Source: RGIG1681 sp045594425 (GTDB taxonomy: Bacteria > Bacillota > Clostridia > Christensenellales > UBA1242). From it: a stretch of DNA of 64,000 nucleotides. A program made the position numbers and the translations under genes. Below the pieces are notes generated by a model. That model was not told the origin of the DNA. It saw nothing but the letters and a program-made list of their open reading frames with translations, and searched no databases. Where the stretch lies: the NCBI GenBank assembly GCA_045594425.1, contig JAZNYK010000016.1:62001-126000 (forward strand), written 5' to 3'. Below are positions 8,995-17,980 of the stretch, piece by piece (within the stretch, counting starts at the first letter, position 1; each line of letters starts with the position of its first letter).

Positions 8995-9453
8995 TTACTT
9001 ATGATAAGGCAATCCATTGAGTATAGTAAATGCCCTATAAATTTGTTCAGAAAGAACCACTCTGAAAAGTTGATGTGGATATGTTATGTTTCCGAAAGAC
9101 AAAATCAAATCAGCACGTTTAAGAACTGCTTGTGAAAGCCCATTTGAGCCTCCAATAACAAAAGTCATTTCACTGTTACCCGAAACCTCTTTCTTTTTGA
9201 TAAACTCGGCAATTTCTGGGCTTGAAAGCATTTTTCCTTTACCATCCAAACAAACAACCACGCCTGTGCATTTTGCAAGCAATAAATTACCTTCTGCCTC
9301 TGACTTTTTTTCAAGGTTATCGATTTTCGATGCTTCATCAACTTCAATAATATTAAAGTTGCAAAACCTTGATAGTCGTTTTTGATACTCTGCAATAGCA
9401 TCAGTAAAAAACTTTTCTTTTATCTTTCCAACACAAACGATATTTACTTTCAT
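8995..9453 (-). CDS. rlmH: 23S rRNA (pseudouridine1915-N3)-methyltransferase RlmH
   Basis: SPOUT methyltransferase that modifies helix 69 of the large ribosomal subunit. The 152 residues start MKVNIVCVGKIKEKF and contain the SAM-binding trefoil-knot segment FVIGGSNGLS. They end in LPYHK, diagnostic of the family. The ATG has no Shine-Dalgarno sequence; see the promoter at 9460-9489. It may be co-transcribed with the metal ATPase. Confidence 0.95.
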   Translation of the reverse strand: MKVNIVCVGKIKEKFFTDAIAEYQKRLSRFCNFNIIEVDEASKIDNLEKKSEAEGNLLLAKCTGVVVCLDGKGKMLSSPEIAEFIKKKEVSGNSEMTFVIGGSNGLSQAVLKRADLILSFGNITYPHQLFRVVLSEQIYRAFTILNGLPYHK

Positions 9454-9459
9454 AATTAT

Positions 9460-9489
9460 AATTTAGCACAATCACCACAAAAAAATCAA
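9460..9489 (-). promoter_or_regulatory. Possible rlmH promoter, leaderless geometry
   Basis: TTGATT (9484-9489), an 18-base spacer and TAAATT (9460-9465), then six bases before the ATG. The -10 is weak. An overlapping TATAAT lies one base before the ATG and could not serve this start. Confidence 0.3.
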
Positions 9490-9526
9490 TAAAACATCAC
9501 ATAATCACTGATTTTATCGCAAAAAT

Positions 9527-9553
9527 AAAAACACACAATATGTGTGTTTTTTT
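9527..9553. terminator. Hairpin with flanking A/T tracts
   Basis: ACACACA (9531-9537) pairs with TGTGTGT (9541-9547) around a 3-base loop. T tracts flank it on both strands. It would back up the terminator at 9584-9614 and keep transcription of the 9635 gene out of rlmH. Confidence 0.7.
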
Positions 9554-9583
9554 GTTATCAAAGTGTTTTCAGTTGTTTTTATG

Positions 9584-9630
9584 AAACAAAAAACAACCAT
9601 TGCCACAAGCAATGAAACACAAGTGTTTCA
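9584..9630 (-). terminator. Tandem hairpins ending the 9635-10237 gene
   Basis: Read on the minus strand, a GAAACAC/GTGTTTC hairpin (9614-9629) comes first, then CATTGC/GCAATG (9598-9614), then a T-rich run. The second is the likely terminator. Confidence 0.65.
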
Positions 9631-9634
9631 TCTA

Positions 9635-10237
9635 CTATACTTCCAAAGAAAGAACTTCTTTTAGCATATAACTTACAGCAAGGTTGTGTTTGTCTGTAAC
9701 TTTAAATTCTTCAGTATCTGTTATGATGTATGTTAAAGTGAAATTAAAGTCTTGAGTTTGATTTGCACCAAGTTGAACACTTTTTTCAGCGTCGGTGCAT
9801 TCAAATGTGTAAAACAACGCATTGTTTTCAATTTCATAATTACTTGAAAAGGCATTCGCAAGAATGTTTTTTTGTTCATTTGAGTTATTTGTTACAAACA
9901 CTCTAAAATTGATTTCAAATGTTGTTGTTTCCCCACAAATTTCTTTCGATTTTGTTACCGCCCTATCATAAACAAAAAAGTCTAATTCATTTTTAACAGG
10001 TTTTGCAGTTTCACTTTCTCCAGTATCTGGTTGAACTGATGAATTAACATCATCTTTATTTTCTTCAGAAGATTCATCTTTGTTGTCTTCATAATTTTTA
10101 TTCACCACAGTCGTTGGTGCCATTGATGACGTTTCATTAATTTTAATGCTTGGGATAATCACACCAAAACATACCGATAAAAACACAGCAATAACTATTA
10201 TAAATGCCGATAATATTAAGGTTTTTTTATTTTTCAT
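9635..10237 (-). CDS. Predicted exported or membrane-anchored protein, 200 residues
   Basis: Not recognised. One N-terminal hydrophobic segment (about residues 6-30, no lipobox) is followed by an acidic Ser/Asp/Glu-rich linker (about 45-80). A C-terminal beta-rich domain has repeated statements of the TFEINFRVFVTNNSNE and FNFTLTYIITDTEEF kind. This pattern resembles immunoglobulin-like extracellular domains of the DUF4352/DUF5067 type, but I cannot assign a family. It is monocistronic, with its own promoter and terminator. Confidence 0.72.
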   Translation of the reverse strand: MKNKKTLILSAFIIVIAVFLSVCFGVIIPSIKINETSSMAPTTVVNKNYEDNKDESSEENKDDVNSSVQPDTGESETAKPVKNELDFFVYDRAVTKSKEICGETTTFEINFRVFVTNNSNEQKNILANAFSSNYEIENNALFYTFECTDAEKSVQLGANQTQDFNFTLTYIITDTEEFKVTDKHNLAVSYMLKEVLSLEV

Positions 10238-10275
10238 TTTTAGTCATTTCCTCTTTTGCACAAAAATACCTCGAT

Positions 10276-10304
10276 AGTTTATCACAACACTTTTTTATAG
10301 TCAA
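10276..10304 (-). promoter_or_regulatory. Promoter of the 9635-10237 gene
   Basis: TTGACT (10299-10304), a 17-base spacer and TAAACT (10276-10281). GAGGAAATGACTAAAA then leads to the ATG at 10237. Confidence 0.65.
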
Positions 10305-10384
10305 AAAGAAAATTCAAATTTTTTATTTTTTTACACCTAGTGTCAAAACAACGTTTTGTCAACTGAAATTTGAAACATTTTTAA

Positions 10385-10416
10385 AAAAAATAAAAGCGGA
10401 AATTTTCCGCTTTTAT
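10385..10416 (-). terminator. htpG terminator
   Basis: AAAAGCGG and CCGCTTTT (10392-10414) form a stem with a short A/T centre. On the minus strand it is followed by an A/T tract rich in T. Confidence 0.75.
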
Positions 10417-10433
10417 GCTTGATTTTTTACATT

Positions 10434-12311
10434 TTATTTAGCCAAAAACTTTGTAATTAATGCAACAAATTTTGCTGTATCTTCAATTGGCAAACCTTCA
10501 ATAAGTTTAGATTCATCCAAAAGAACACGTGCAACTTCTTTAAGTTCTTCTTTATCTGTTTCATAAAGTGATTTAATTTTTGCATAAACTGGATGTTCTG
10601 CATTAATTTCAAGAACTTTTTTCGCTCTTACATTAGGATTATTTGCATCGTTGGTTGGCATATTTCTGAAAACTTTTTCCATTTCAAGTGAAACCTCACC
10701 TTCAGCCATTAAACAAACTGGATGTTCGCCTAATTTCTTTGAAAGTTTAACATCAAAAACCTCACCTTCAAGTGATTCTTTAATAAATTCTAAAATAGGC
10801 TTATCTTCTTCAGAAACAACTTCTTGTGAATTTTCGATACCAGTGTCACCATCAGCAACGTTTTTGAATTGTTTTTGGTCATAAGCACCAAGATATTTGA
10901 TTGCAAATTCATCAACGTTATCTGTCATACACAAAACATCATAACCACTTTTTAATATCTTTTCAACTTGAGGCATTTTTTTGATAGAAATAATAGAATT
11001 TCCTGCACTGTAATAAATGTATTTTTGACCTTCGGTCATTGCTTGAACATATTCTTTAAATGTTACAAACTTGTCTTGTTTTGCAGAATAGAACATAACA
11101 AGGTCTTGAAGTTTATCTTTATCCATACCCCAGTTGTTATAGATTCCAACTTTTAATTGCAAGCCAAAGTTTTTATAGAACTCTTCATAACGAGGTCTGT
11201 CATTTTCAAGCATATTTGAAAGTTCTTTTCTGATTTGTTTTTCGATGTTTGATGCAATTTTTTGCAACATTCTGTCTTGTTGAACTGTTTCACGAGAAAT
11301 GTTTAAAGATAATTCACAATCAACCAAACCTTGAACAAATCCAAAATATTCTGGAATAAGGTCTTTGCTTTTATCCATAATCAAAACGCCGTTTGAATAA
11401 AGTTTTAAACCTCTTTCAAAGTATTTTGAGAAGAATGCTTCTGGGCATTTTTTAGGAATATATAAAAGCGCCTTATATTCAATCAAACCTTCTGCATTAA
11501 TATGCATATGCATAAATGGGTCTTGATAATCATAAAACATATCTTTATAGAATTTATTGTAATCTTCTTCAGAAAGGTCAGACTTTGATTTTTTCCACAT
11601 AGGAATCATTGAGTTAATGACTTCCCACTCTGTTTTTGTTGTTATCTTCTTATCTTCACCTTCTGAAGTTTCATCAGCAACAGGAACTTCTGTTTCAAGT
11701 TTGATTGGATAGTGAATATAATCTGAATATCTTTTAATAAGTTCGCGAAGTTTGTAATATTCCATAAATTCAGAATATTTTTCATCATCTGTGTCTGGTT
11801 TGATATGAATGATAATATCGGTTCCATGAGTTTCTTTTTCGGCTTTTAAAACTTCATAACCATCAGTTCCACTGCTTGCCCAAACATTTGCTTCACTTTC
11901 GCCGTAGGCTTTTGAAACAACTTCAACTTTTTCACCAATCATGAAAACAGAATAAAAACCAACACCAAATTGACCAATAATATCAATATCTTCTTTCTTT
12001 TCATTTTCTTTTTTGAAAGCAAGAGAACCACTTTTTGCAATAGTTCCGAGGTTGTTTTCAAGTTCTTCTGCTGTCATGCCAATTCCGTTATCAGAAATTG
12101 TGAGAGTTCTCTTTTCTTTATCCGCTTTGATTTTAATATCAAAATCGCCACGATTCAAACCAATGTTTTCAGACAAACTTTTGTAATAAAGTTTATCCAT
12201 AGCGTCCGAACAGTTTGAAATAAGTTCACGCAAAAAGATTTCTTTGTGTGTATAAATTGAATTTATCATTAAATCTAAAATTCTTTTTGATTCCGTTTTA
12301 AAATTTTTCAT
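10434..12311 (-). CDS. htpG: Hsp90-family chaperone HtpG
   Basis: ATP-dependent chaperone of the cytosol. The 625 residues show the GHKL ATP-binding site: ELISNCSDAMDKLYYKSL (N-box), DNGIGM and GQFGVGFYS. The middle domain has NISRETVQQ. Length fits the family. The gene stands alone between its own promoter and terminator. A CIRCE operator overlaps the transcription start, so the HrcA repressor probably controls it. Confidence 0.97.
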   Translation of the reverse strand: MKNFKTESKRILDLMINSIYTHKEIFLRELISNCSDAMDKLYYKSLSENIGLNRGDFDIKIKADKEKRTLTISDNGIGMTAEELENNLGTIAKSGSLAFKKENEKKEDIDIIGQFGVGFYSVFMIGEKVEVVSKAYGESEANVWASSGTDGYEVLKAEKETHGTDIIIHIKPDTDDEKYSEFMEYYKLRELIKRYSDYIHYPIKLETEVPVADETSEGEDKKITTKTEWEVINSMIPMWKKSKSDLSEEDYNKFYKDMFYDYQDPFMHMHINAEGLIEYKALLYIPKKCPEAFFSKYFERGLKLYSNGVLIMDKSKDLIPEYFGFVQGLVDCELSLNISRETVQQDRMLQKIASNIEKQIRKELSNMLENDRPRYEEFYKNFGLQLKVGIYNNWGMDKDKLQDLVMFYSAKQDKFVTFKEYVQAMTEGQKYIYYSAGNSIISIKKMPQVEKILKSGYDVLCMTDNVDEFAIKYLGAYDQKQFKNVADGDTGIENSQEVVSEEDKPILEFIKESLEGEVFDVKLSKKLGEHPVCLMAEGEVSLEMEKVFRNMPTNDANNPNVRAKKVLEINAEHPVYAKIKSLYETDKEELKEVARVLLDESKLIEGLPIEDTAKFVALITKFLAK

Positions 12312-12345
12312 TGTCTCTCCTATATTGCAAGTTTTAATAAAATTT

Positions 12346-12372
12346 TTAGCACTCTAAACTTGCAACTGCTAA
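12346..12372. promoter_or_regulatory. CIRCE operator (HrcA site) of htpG
   Basis: TTAGCACTC (12346-12354), a 9-base spacer, then AACTGCTAA (12364-12372). The CIRCE consensus is TTAGCACTC-N9-GAGTGCTAA; 16 of the 18 arm bases match, with two changes in the second arm. It begins two bases after the -10 box of htpG, as expected of a repressor site covering the start point. Confidence 0.85.
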
Positions 12373-12373
12373 C

Positions 12374-12402
12374 AATATAATACCAAAAAAAAATATTGTC
12401 AA
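12374..12402 (-). promoter_or_regulatory. htpG promoter
   Basis: TTGACA (12397-12402), a 17-base spacer and TATATT (12374-12379). The -35 lies in the descending arm of the upstream terminator, and the terminator T tract forms part of the spacer. Confidence 0.85.
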
Positions 12403-12420
12403 CTGTGTAGTGACAATATT
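12384..12420 (-). terminator. Terminator of the M16 peptidase gene, overlapping the htpG promoter
   Basis: A perfect 10-bp stem, AATATTGTCA (12392-12401) with TGACAATATT (12411-12420). On the minus strand it is followed by eight T (12384-12391). Confidence 0.88.
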
Positions 12421-12444
12421 TTGCACAATAAAGATTTGTTTTGT

Positions 12445-13707
12445 CTAAAATTGCTTAATATGTTCAATTTTTAGATTTTTCCCAACAGCAACAATATTAA
12501 AAGTTTGCTCATTTGCTATTTGTTTTGCAAAATCATTAACCTGTTTCAATGTTACATCATCAAAGTTTTTAACACGCATTGCAGGGGTTAAGGTTTTTTC
12601 ATACAAATGCAAACAAGTTGCATTTATCTCTGCAATGTCACTATTTGTTTCTGAACTATATGCAACGCAAGATTTTTTAAAATTTTTTGCTCTTAAAAGT
12701 TCATCTTCGGTAACACCATTTTCAGCCATATTTAAAATAACTTTTTTTATTTCAGCCATTGCTTTTTTTATGTTTTGCGGACGTGTTCCAAAAATAATAA
12801 AAATTTCGCCAGCGTTTGCACCTGCATCATTGAAAGCATAAATTGAATAAACCAAACCAAGTTCTTCTCTAATAAGTTTAAAGAGTCTTGAGTTTTGAGA
12901 ATTTCCAAGAATTGAAGTATAGATATCTGAAACATATTTAAGTTTGCTTTTGCATTGTTCACTTTTTATATGCACACAAACATTTGCTTGATTATCTTCC
13001 CTTGAAACAATGTCATACTTTTTTAGAGGTTCAACATTTATTGGTGAAAAATCAACCTTGTAACTTTTCGCTTCATAATCAAAATGCGATGAAAAAAGCC
13101 TTTCAACAACACTATCAAGTTTATCAAAGTCAATGTTTCCAGCAACTGAAATAATGCAATTTTCTGCCCTATAAAACTTGTTTTTATATTCAAGCAACTT
13201 TTCCCTTGAAACGTTCATGATAATTTCTTCACGTCCAAGTTCATCATGTGCAAACGGATGTTCTCCAAAATAGTTATTCATAACCCTTTCATAAAGCACC
13301 TGAACAGGGTCATCTGCACACTTTTGCATTTCTTCAATAACAACATTACGCTCTTTATCAATTTCTGCAATATCAAACTTTGGATGCAAAAGCATATCAG
13401 AATAAATTTCAAAGCATGGTTCAAAATTTTCCTTTAAACACTTAAATGTGTATCTTGTGGTTGTTCTTGACGTGTATGCATTGTAATCAGCACCATAAAG
13501 TGTTAGTTTATCCATAATTTCTTCAGTTGAATTTTTTTCTGAACTTTTAAACATTAAATGTTCAATAAAATGCGAATAACCTTCTTGCTCTTTTGATTCG
13601 TTTTGTGAACCAACAAAAAACAATATGCTGATTGCAACAACATCTTTATCATTCTTTTCTAAAAATAATCGAAGACCATTTTTGTATGTTTTGTTAAAAT
13701 TTGCCAT
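12445..13707 (-). CDS. M16-family zinc peptidase
   Basis: Pitrilysin-like metallopeptidase of 420 residues. The inverted zinc motif HFIEH lies at residues 46-50, with the third ligand in the region NVVIEEMQKC. An N-terminal catalytic half and a C-terminal inactive half follow the usual M16B plan. No signal peptide, so it should act in the cytosol, like the processing peptidases of Bacillota. The ATG follows AGGTG. It lies 25 bases after the WG-repeat gene. Confidence 0.92.
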   Translation of the reverse strand: MANFNKTYKNGLRLFLEKNDKDVVAISILFFVGSQNESKEQEGYSHFIEHLMFKSSEKNSTEEIMDKLTLYGADYNAYTSRTTTRYTFKCLKENFEPCFEIYSDMLLHPKFDIAEIDKERNVVIEEMQKCADDPVQVLYERVMNNYFGEHPFAHDELGREEIIMNVSREKLLEYKNKFYRAENCIISVAGNIDFDKLDSVVERLFSSHFDYEAKSYKVDFSPINVEPLKKYDIVSREDNQANVCVHIKSEQCKSKLKYVSDIYTSILGNSQNSRLFKLIREELGLVYSIYAFNDAGANAGEIFIIFGTRPQNIKKAMAEIKKVILNMAENGVTEDELLRAKNFKKSCVAYSSETNSDIAEINATCLHLYEKTLTPAMRVKNFDDVTLKQVNDFAKQIANEQTFNIVAVGKNLKIEHIKQF

Positions 13708-13732
13708 AATTCACCTAGTTATAAAAATATTA

Positions 13733-15157
13733 CTATTCACCAAATACACTTGCGTGTGTTTTTGGCTGACTTGATTGCAGTTTAAGTTTTAAAACTTCAA
13801 TCATTTCCTTATCTTTTGCAAATTGTGCTTTTTGAACATCGTCATATTTTGAGCATGACAGTGCAAAATTTAAGACTTCAATTGCATGAGAACATAATAA
13901 ATATGCCGACTCTTCATCTTGCATGATTTTGTTTGGAATATTTAAAACCAATATTGGATTTTGCTCAATTTGTTGTGCTAATGCACTCAACTCTGAAAGT
14001 TTTATTTGATGCGAATTAATTGCATCAACAACTCCATCTTTTTTCACAATGCCAAAACCTTCTGAAAACACATGAACAGAATCAAACTCTTCATCAAAAG
14101 GCTCAAAATTATGATTAATATAAGTGTATTTATTTTTACTAGATTCAATATAAGCGTGTCCGTCATAAAAACCACTTATTCTTCTGTAACCACGACTAAC
14201 AACCTTTTCTTTGTCATTCATAACAAAATATTTAGTTCCCTTCATGGCTGAAATCAAACCTTCAGATTCTTCACCAATTGCTGGATACCATGAATCAAAC
14301 AAAGAACCATCTCGCCTTATGTATGTGAACGTAAAATCACCTTTTTCATCAAAACCACCAACATAGGCAAAGTTTTTTCCAAAATTCCCAGCCATTTTAA
14401 AATATTCTTTGCTAATTTCGTGTCCACTTTCATCAATAAAGTTATGACCTTTTTCTTCATGAACTCTGCAAAGCCCATTAACAAAGCCATGAACCATGTC
14501 ATATGGTTTGCTAATTTGTTTGCCATCTGGTGAATAATAAACATAAGAAACTTTACCCGATTGAGCATCTTTGTTTCTAGTTAAAATTAAGCCATTATCT
14601 TCAATCCACATAATGTTTTGATATGGTCCACTCAATATTTGAAATTGTTTATTTATAACATAATTTTCACCATCAATCTCAACAAAGGTGTTTTCACCAT
14701 ATAAAAATGGATACACTCTATCAAAAGCAACATCTGCCATTTCAAGTTGTTTGTTTACATATGTCCATTTTCCATCGTCACGCATAACACAACCAAGCCC
14801 ACCAGAAAAACACCCTATGTCTTTAAACTGCTCACCAAACTTAACACCTTGTTTAGTTAGCCATCTTTTTGAGCCATCAAGTTCAGTAACAAGAGCAATA
14901 CCATCATCTGAAAACAAATCAATTTCTTTTGCTTCCCCGCAAACAACATTTCCGTTTAAATCAATTAAAACTTCATTAAAAAATCCCTTTTTTGCGGAAA
15001 AATACCCATCTTGTCTTGGCTCAAGTTCATAGTATGTAATATCCGAAATTCTGCCAATGCGGTCAACCAAAGCATATTCATTCTTGCCCACATTAGCAAT
15101 AAACCTTCCATTTTCACAGTTTTTTAAACTTGAAACACCTTCATGAAAGTATCGCAT
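13733..15157 (-). CDS. WG-repeat protein
   Basis: A 474-residue protein built of repeated beta-units of the WG (KWG) type, such as DDGKWTYVNKQLEMADVAFDRVYPF and IDESGHEISKEYFKMAG-like units. It has no signal peptide. Proteins of this class are probably beta-propeller binding modules of unknown role. I chose the ATG at 15157 (GGAGG, 8-base spacing) over ATGs further upstream. An extended -10 promoter precedes it. A C-terminal helical tail of about 90 residues (from about 385) lacks the repeats. Confidence 0.75.
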   Translation of the reverse strand: MRYFHEGVSSLKNCENGRFIANVGKNEYALVDRIGRISDITYYELEPRQDGYFSAKKGFFNEVLIDLNGNVVCGEAKEIDLFSDDGIALVTELDGSKRWLTKQGVKFGEQFKDIGCFSGGLGCVMRDDGKWTYVNKQLEMADVAFDRVYPFLYGENTFVEIDGENYVINKQFQILSGPYQNIMWIEDNGLILTRNKDAQSGKVSYVYYSPDGKQISKPYDMVHGFVNGLCRVHEEKGHNFIDESGHEISKEYFKMAGNFGKNFAYVGGFDEKGDFTFTYIRRDGSLFDSWYPAIGEESEGLISAMKGTKYFVMNDKEKVVSRGYRRISGFYDGHAYIESSKNKYTYINHNFEPFDEEFDSVHVFSEGFGIVKKDGVVDAINSHQIKLSELSALAQQIEQNPILVLNIPNKIMQDEESAYLLCSHAIEVLNFALSCSKYDDVQKAQFAKDKEMIEVLKLKLQSSQPKTHASVFGE

Positions 15158-15176
15158 AAACATTTCCTCCGTAATT

Positions 15177-15185
15177 ATTATATCA
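15177..15185 (-). promoter_or_regulatory. Extended -10 promoter of the WG-repeat gene
   Basis: TGATATAAT on the minus strand, that is TGn followed by a perfect TATAAT. I see no good -35. Confidence 0.5.
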
Positions 15186-15213
15186 CAAACACCCAAACAA
15201 AAATAGTGTTTTT

Positions 15214-15241
15214 GAAAAAAAGAACCCTCAAAGAGAGTTCT
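15214..15241 (-). terminator. Terminator of the InlB-repeat/transglutaminase gene
   Basis: The AGAACCCTC arm (15221-15229) pairs with GAGAGTTCT (15233-15241) with one mismatch, followed on the minus strand by seven T. The hairpin begins at the stop codon. Confidence 0.8.
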
Positions 15242-17878
15242 TTACGCTATCATTAATGCATAGACCTTGTTTCCACAAACATTTTCACCAAAATTGCAAT
15301 ATGATGAAATTGAAACCCCAGTAAAATGCCAAACTTTTGTAAGCAACGAGTTTATATCAACCTGATAATCAAAAGCAATTTCAATTGTGTAATAATCACT
15401 TTCATTCACATAGTTTTTCAATTCATTAACAATTTGATAAACTTCGGTATCTGAATTAGCAAGTAAATCATAATCTGAATCAGAAACAGTTATATAATCA
15501 TAAATATTAAACTCTGTAACTGCATCAATTTCTTCATAATGATTTGAAGAGTATCCTTCGTTTTGTTTAAACTCATCTGTAAACATAAAACTTGAATAAG
15601 TTAAAATTTCGTAAGTGTCAGACATTAAAATATTTCCATGAGTTGCATCAATACCATACCAACTTCCATCAACAAAAACCTTGTTCCAAGCGTGTGCATT
15701 TCCACCCACTCTGATTGTTGGAATATTTTCAATTTGTGCTAATATCAAGAGTGATTTTGCAATGCCGTCACAAACAGCAATACCATCATCAAACACACCC
15801 TCTGCATACCATGCATTATATTTTTGCCACTCAATTTGATTAGCATCAGATTTTTCAACAGCAAGATTATCATATTCAACATTTAAAATCAACCATTCAT
15901 AAATTGCCATAAGTTTGTCTACATCAGACATATCATCATCAACAATTTCAGTTAAAACACTTTTTGCTTTATTATAAATTCTTTCAGCATCTGAACCCAA
16001 CGCACAAACTGGATTAAGTCCCTTTTCTAAAGCATAAACAAGTTGATTTGTTGTTGAAACAGTCAATTTCTTTTTTACACTGTTTATATTAAACTCATCA
16101 AAACCATCACCCCTCAAACTTTCATGATTAACAGCATTTGCATATTCAAGTTGAGCAAGCGTGTATTGTTTTTCTTCATCACAAACCAAAGTTGCTTCGG
16201 TTTGCCTATAACTGTTTGAAATATAAATAGCCCCTTTTGAGCCAGAAGCAGAATAACTAACCCTGCTATTTGACGCATAGGTTGATTTGTCAATTGCAAG
16301 AGCAAGTTCATTCATCAACGACTGCCCAGATAATGTTTTGTATGTTAAATTTATTTTATAATTTGAAGTAATATTATAAAACTCAACGTATTCAACCCAA
16401 GCAACAAGTTCATCAAATGAATCAATGCTTGTTGTCACAGACGATGATGCGTTGTTAAATTCTGAAAGATATGGATAAAAACCTTCTCCCAGCATATATT
16501 CCCAATTTCCATATAATGTTAAACCATCATTTGGCATAACGCTGAAAGTATATCTATTTGTGCAGGCAGCATCGGTATACCATCCATCAACTTGATAGCC
16601 AGACATTCCATAATCTGCCGAATTGATTTCAGGAGCAGAGATTGCTTGACCTGCTTGTTCAAAAATCTCATCATCATACAAAATCATTCCATCAACTGAA
16701 AATGTGATTGAATCACCACGCCAAAGTGCAGTGAATTGCAAATTTCCAAACGAACCTTTTTCAATAACAACAATCGAAGATGTTTCTGCAATTCCAGAAC
16801 CCATCCAACCAATAAAATCGAAGTCAGTTTTAGTTGGATTTTTTAACGTGAATGTTTCTGTTTCAATTGTGTATTCAATTGGATTAATTCCACTTACCGT
16901 TCCACCATTCAAGTTATATGTTATTGTGTAGGTTATAACACTCCAATCGGCATACAAAATGTAATCTTTTAATTGCATTGAATTTATTTGTTCAATCTTG
17001 TCACCACCACCATTTTGTGCAGTATACCAACCATTAAACTTATATCCATTTGCACTTAAGTCTTGCAAATCAAATAATCCATTTCTAACATCATAAGTTT
17101 TTAAGTTATTATTTTCTGCAGACACTCTTGAAACATAAGTTATTGTTTTTGTTATAGGTTCAAACTTTGCTATCAATGAAACATCCTCATCAATACTGTC
17201 AAACACAATGATTTTGTTTGAACTATACAAAGTTTCACCCACATACCAGCCAACAAAAGTATACCCATGGTTTTCAGTTACATTTAATGTTGTGTTTGAT
17301 TGATATAAAAACTCACCAGTTCCAGAAATTTCACCAGCACCTTCATGACTAACCTCTGCCAAAATATCATATTTTCTTTCTTGTGATGTAAACTGTGCGG
17401 TGTAGGTTGCCTCCCCAGAAACAATTTCAAGTTCAGGAAGCCATCCCGCAAAAACATATTCAATTGTGGCTGTTGGTGTTTTTTGTGGCTGTCCATCAAA
17501 CACTGGAATTGTGTCATAATCAACCTGCTGAACAAACTCTTCACCTTCAACAATAAAAGTTATTGCAAACTTTTTAGCAGTCCATTTTGCAACCAATTTA
17601 ATATCTTTTGTAACTGTTTTTTCATTTGTCCACATTTCATCATCAAGGAACCAACCATCAAAAGTGTAACCTGTTCGAGCCTTTGGTGACGGCAGGTTTA
17701 TTGTTTGATTGTTTTCAACTTCAATAGATTGCGTGTCACAAACACCACCATTTGCATCAAAAGTTACTGTGTGGGTTGATTTAAACCAATCAGTATGAGA
17801 ATAGGTGTAATAACCAACACCGATGACAACACAAACAATGGTTAATATAATCAAAAACTTTTTCCAAAAACTTTTCAT
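15242..17878 (-). CDS. Secreted InlB-type repeat protein with a transglutaminase-like domain
   Basis: An 878-residue surface protein. One N-terminal hydrophobic segment (about 5-28) is a signal or anchor. At least six Listeria-Bacteroides (InlB B-type, Flg_new) repeats follow to about residue 470; each has the pattern TVTFDANGG ... GYTFDGWF ... LVAKW. A C-terminal transglutaminase-like domain has the likely triad C703 (AVCDGIAKSL), H729 (GNAHAW) and D744 (YGIDATHG). It may act as a cell-surface crosslinking or peptidase enzyme. The start at 17878 has AAAGGA with 8-base spacing. I see no LPxTG sorting signal. Confidence 0.88.
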   Translation of the reverse strand: MKSFWKKFLIILTIVCVVIGVGYYTYSHTDWFKSTHTVTFDANGGVCDTQSIEVENNQTINLPSPKARTGYTFDGWFLDDEMWTNEKTVTKDIKLVAKWTAKKFAITFIVEGEEFVQQVDYDTIPVFDGQPQKTPTATIEYVFAGWLPELEIVSGEATYTAQFTSQERKYDILAEVSHEGAGEISGTGEFLYQSNTTLNVTENHGYTFVGWYVGETLYSSNKIIVFDSIDEDVSLIAKFEPITKTITYVSRVSAENNNLKTYDVRNGLFDLQDLSANGYKFNGWYTAQNGGGDKIEQINSMQLKDYILYADWSVITYTITYNLNGGTVSGINPIEYTIETETFTLKNPTKTDFDFIGWMGSGIAETSSIVVIEKGSFGNLQFTALWRGDSITFSVDGMILYDDEIFEQAGQAISAPEINSADYGMSGYQVDGWYTDAACTNRYTFSVMPNDGLTLYGNWEYMLGEGFYPYLSEFNNASSSVTTSIDSFDELVAWVEYVEFYNITSNYKINLTYKTLSGQSLMNELALAIDKSTYASNSRVSYSASGSKGAIYISNSYRQTEATLVCDEEKQYTLAQLEYANAVNHESLRGDGFDEFNINSVKKKLTVSTTNQLVYALEKGLNPVCALGSDAERIYNKAKSVLTEIVDDDMSDVDKLMAIYEWLILNVEYDNLAVEKSDANQIEWQKYNAWYAEGVFDDGIAVCDGIAKSLLILAQIENIPTIRVGGNAHAWNKVFVDGSWYGIDATHGNILMSDTYEILTYSSFMFTDEFKQNEGYSSNHYEEIDAVTEFNIYDYITVSDSDYDLLANSDTEVYQIVNELKNYVNESDYYTIEIAFDYQVDINSLLTKVWHFTGVSISSYCNFGENVCGNKVYALMIA

Positions 17879-17905
17879 AAAAATCATCCTTTAGTTGATA
17901 ACCTT

Positions 17906-17935
17906 AATATACCACAATAGCCATAGTTTTAACAA
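17906..17935 (-). promoter_or_regulatory. Promoter of the InlB-repeat/transglutaminase gene
   Basis: TTGTTA (17930-17935), an 18-base spacer and TATATT (17906-17911). TGG just before it makes an extended -10. Confidence 0.6.
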
Positions 17936-17943
17936 ACGCTAAA

Positions 17944-17975
17944 TAAAAAAACAGTAAATTTCTACTGCTTTTTAT
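17944..17975 (-). terminator. Terminator of the InlB-repeat lipoprotein gene
   Basis: A short CAGTA/TACTG stem (17952-17967) with flanking A/T tracts on both sides, just after the stop codon. Confidence 0.5.
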
Positions 17976-17980
17976 TTAAA

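Noticed and set aside
10331..10365. Imperfect dyad around CAAAAC/GTTTTG between htpG and the next gene
   Set aside because: Only six perfect bases per arm in AT-rich DNA, with no clear relation to the promoter at 10276-10304.
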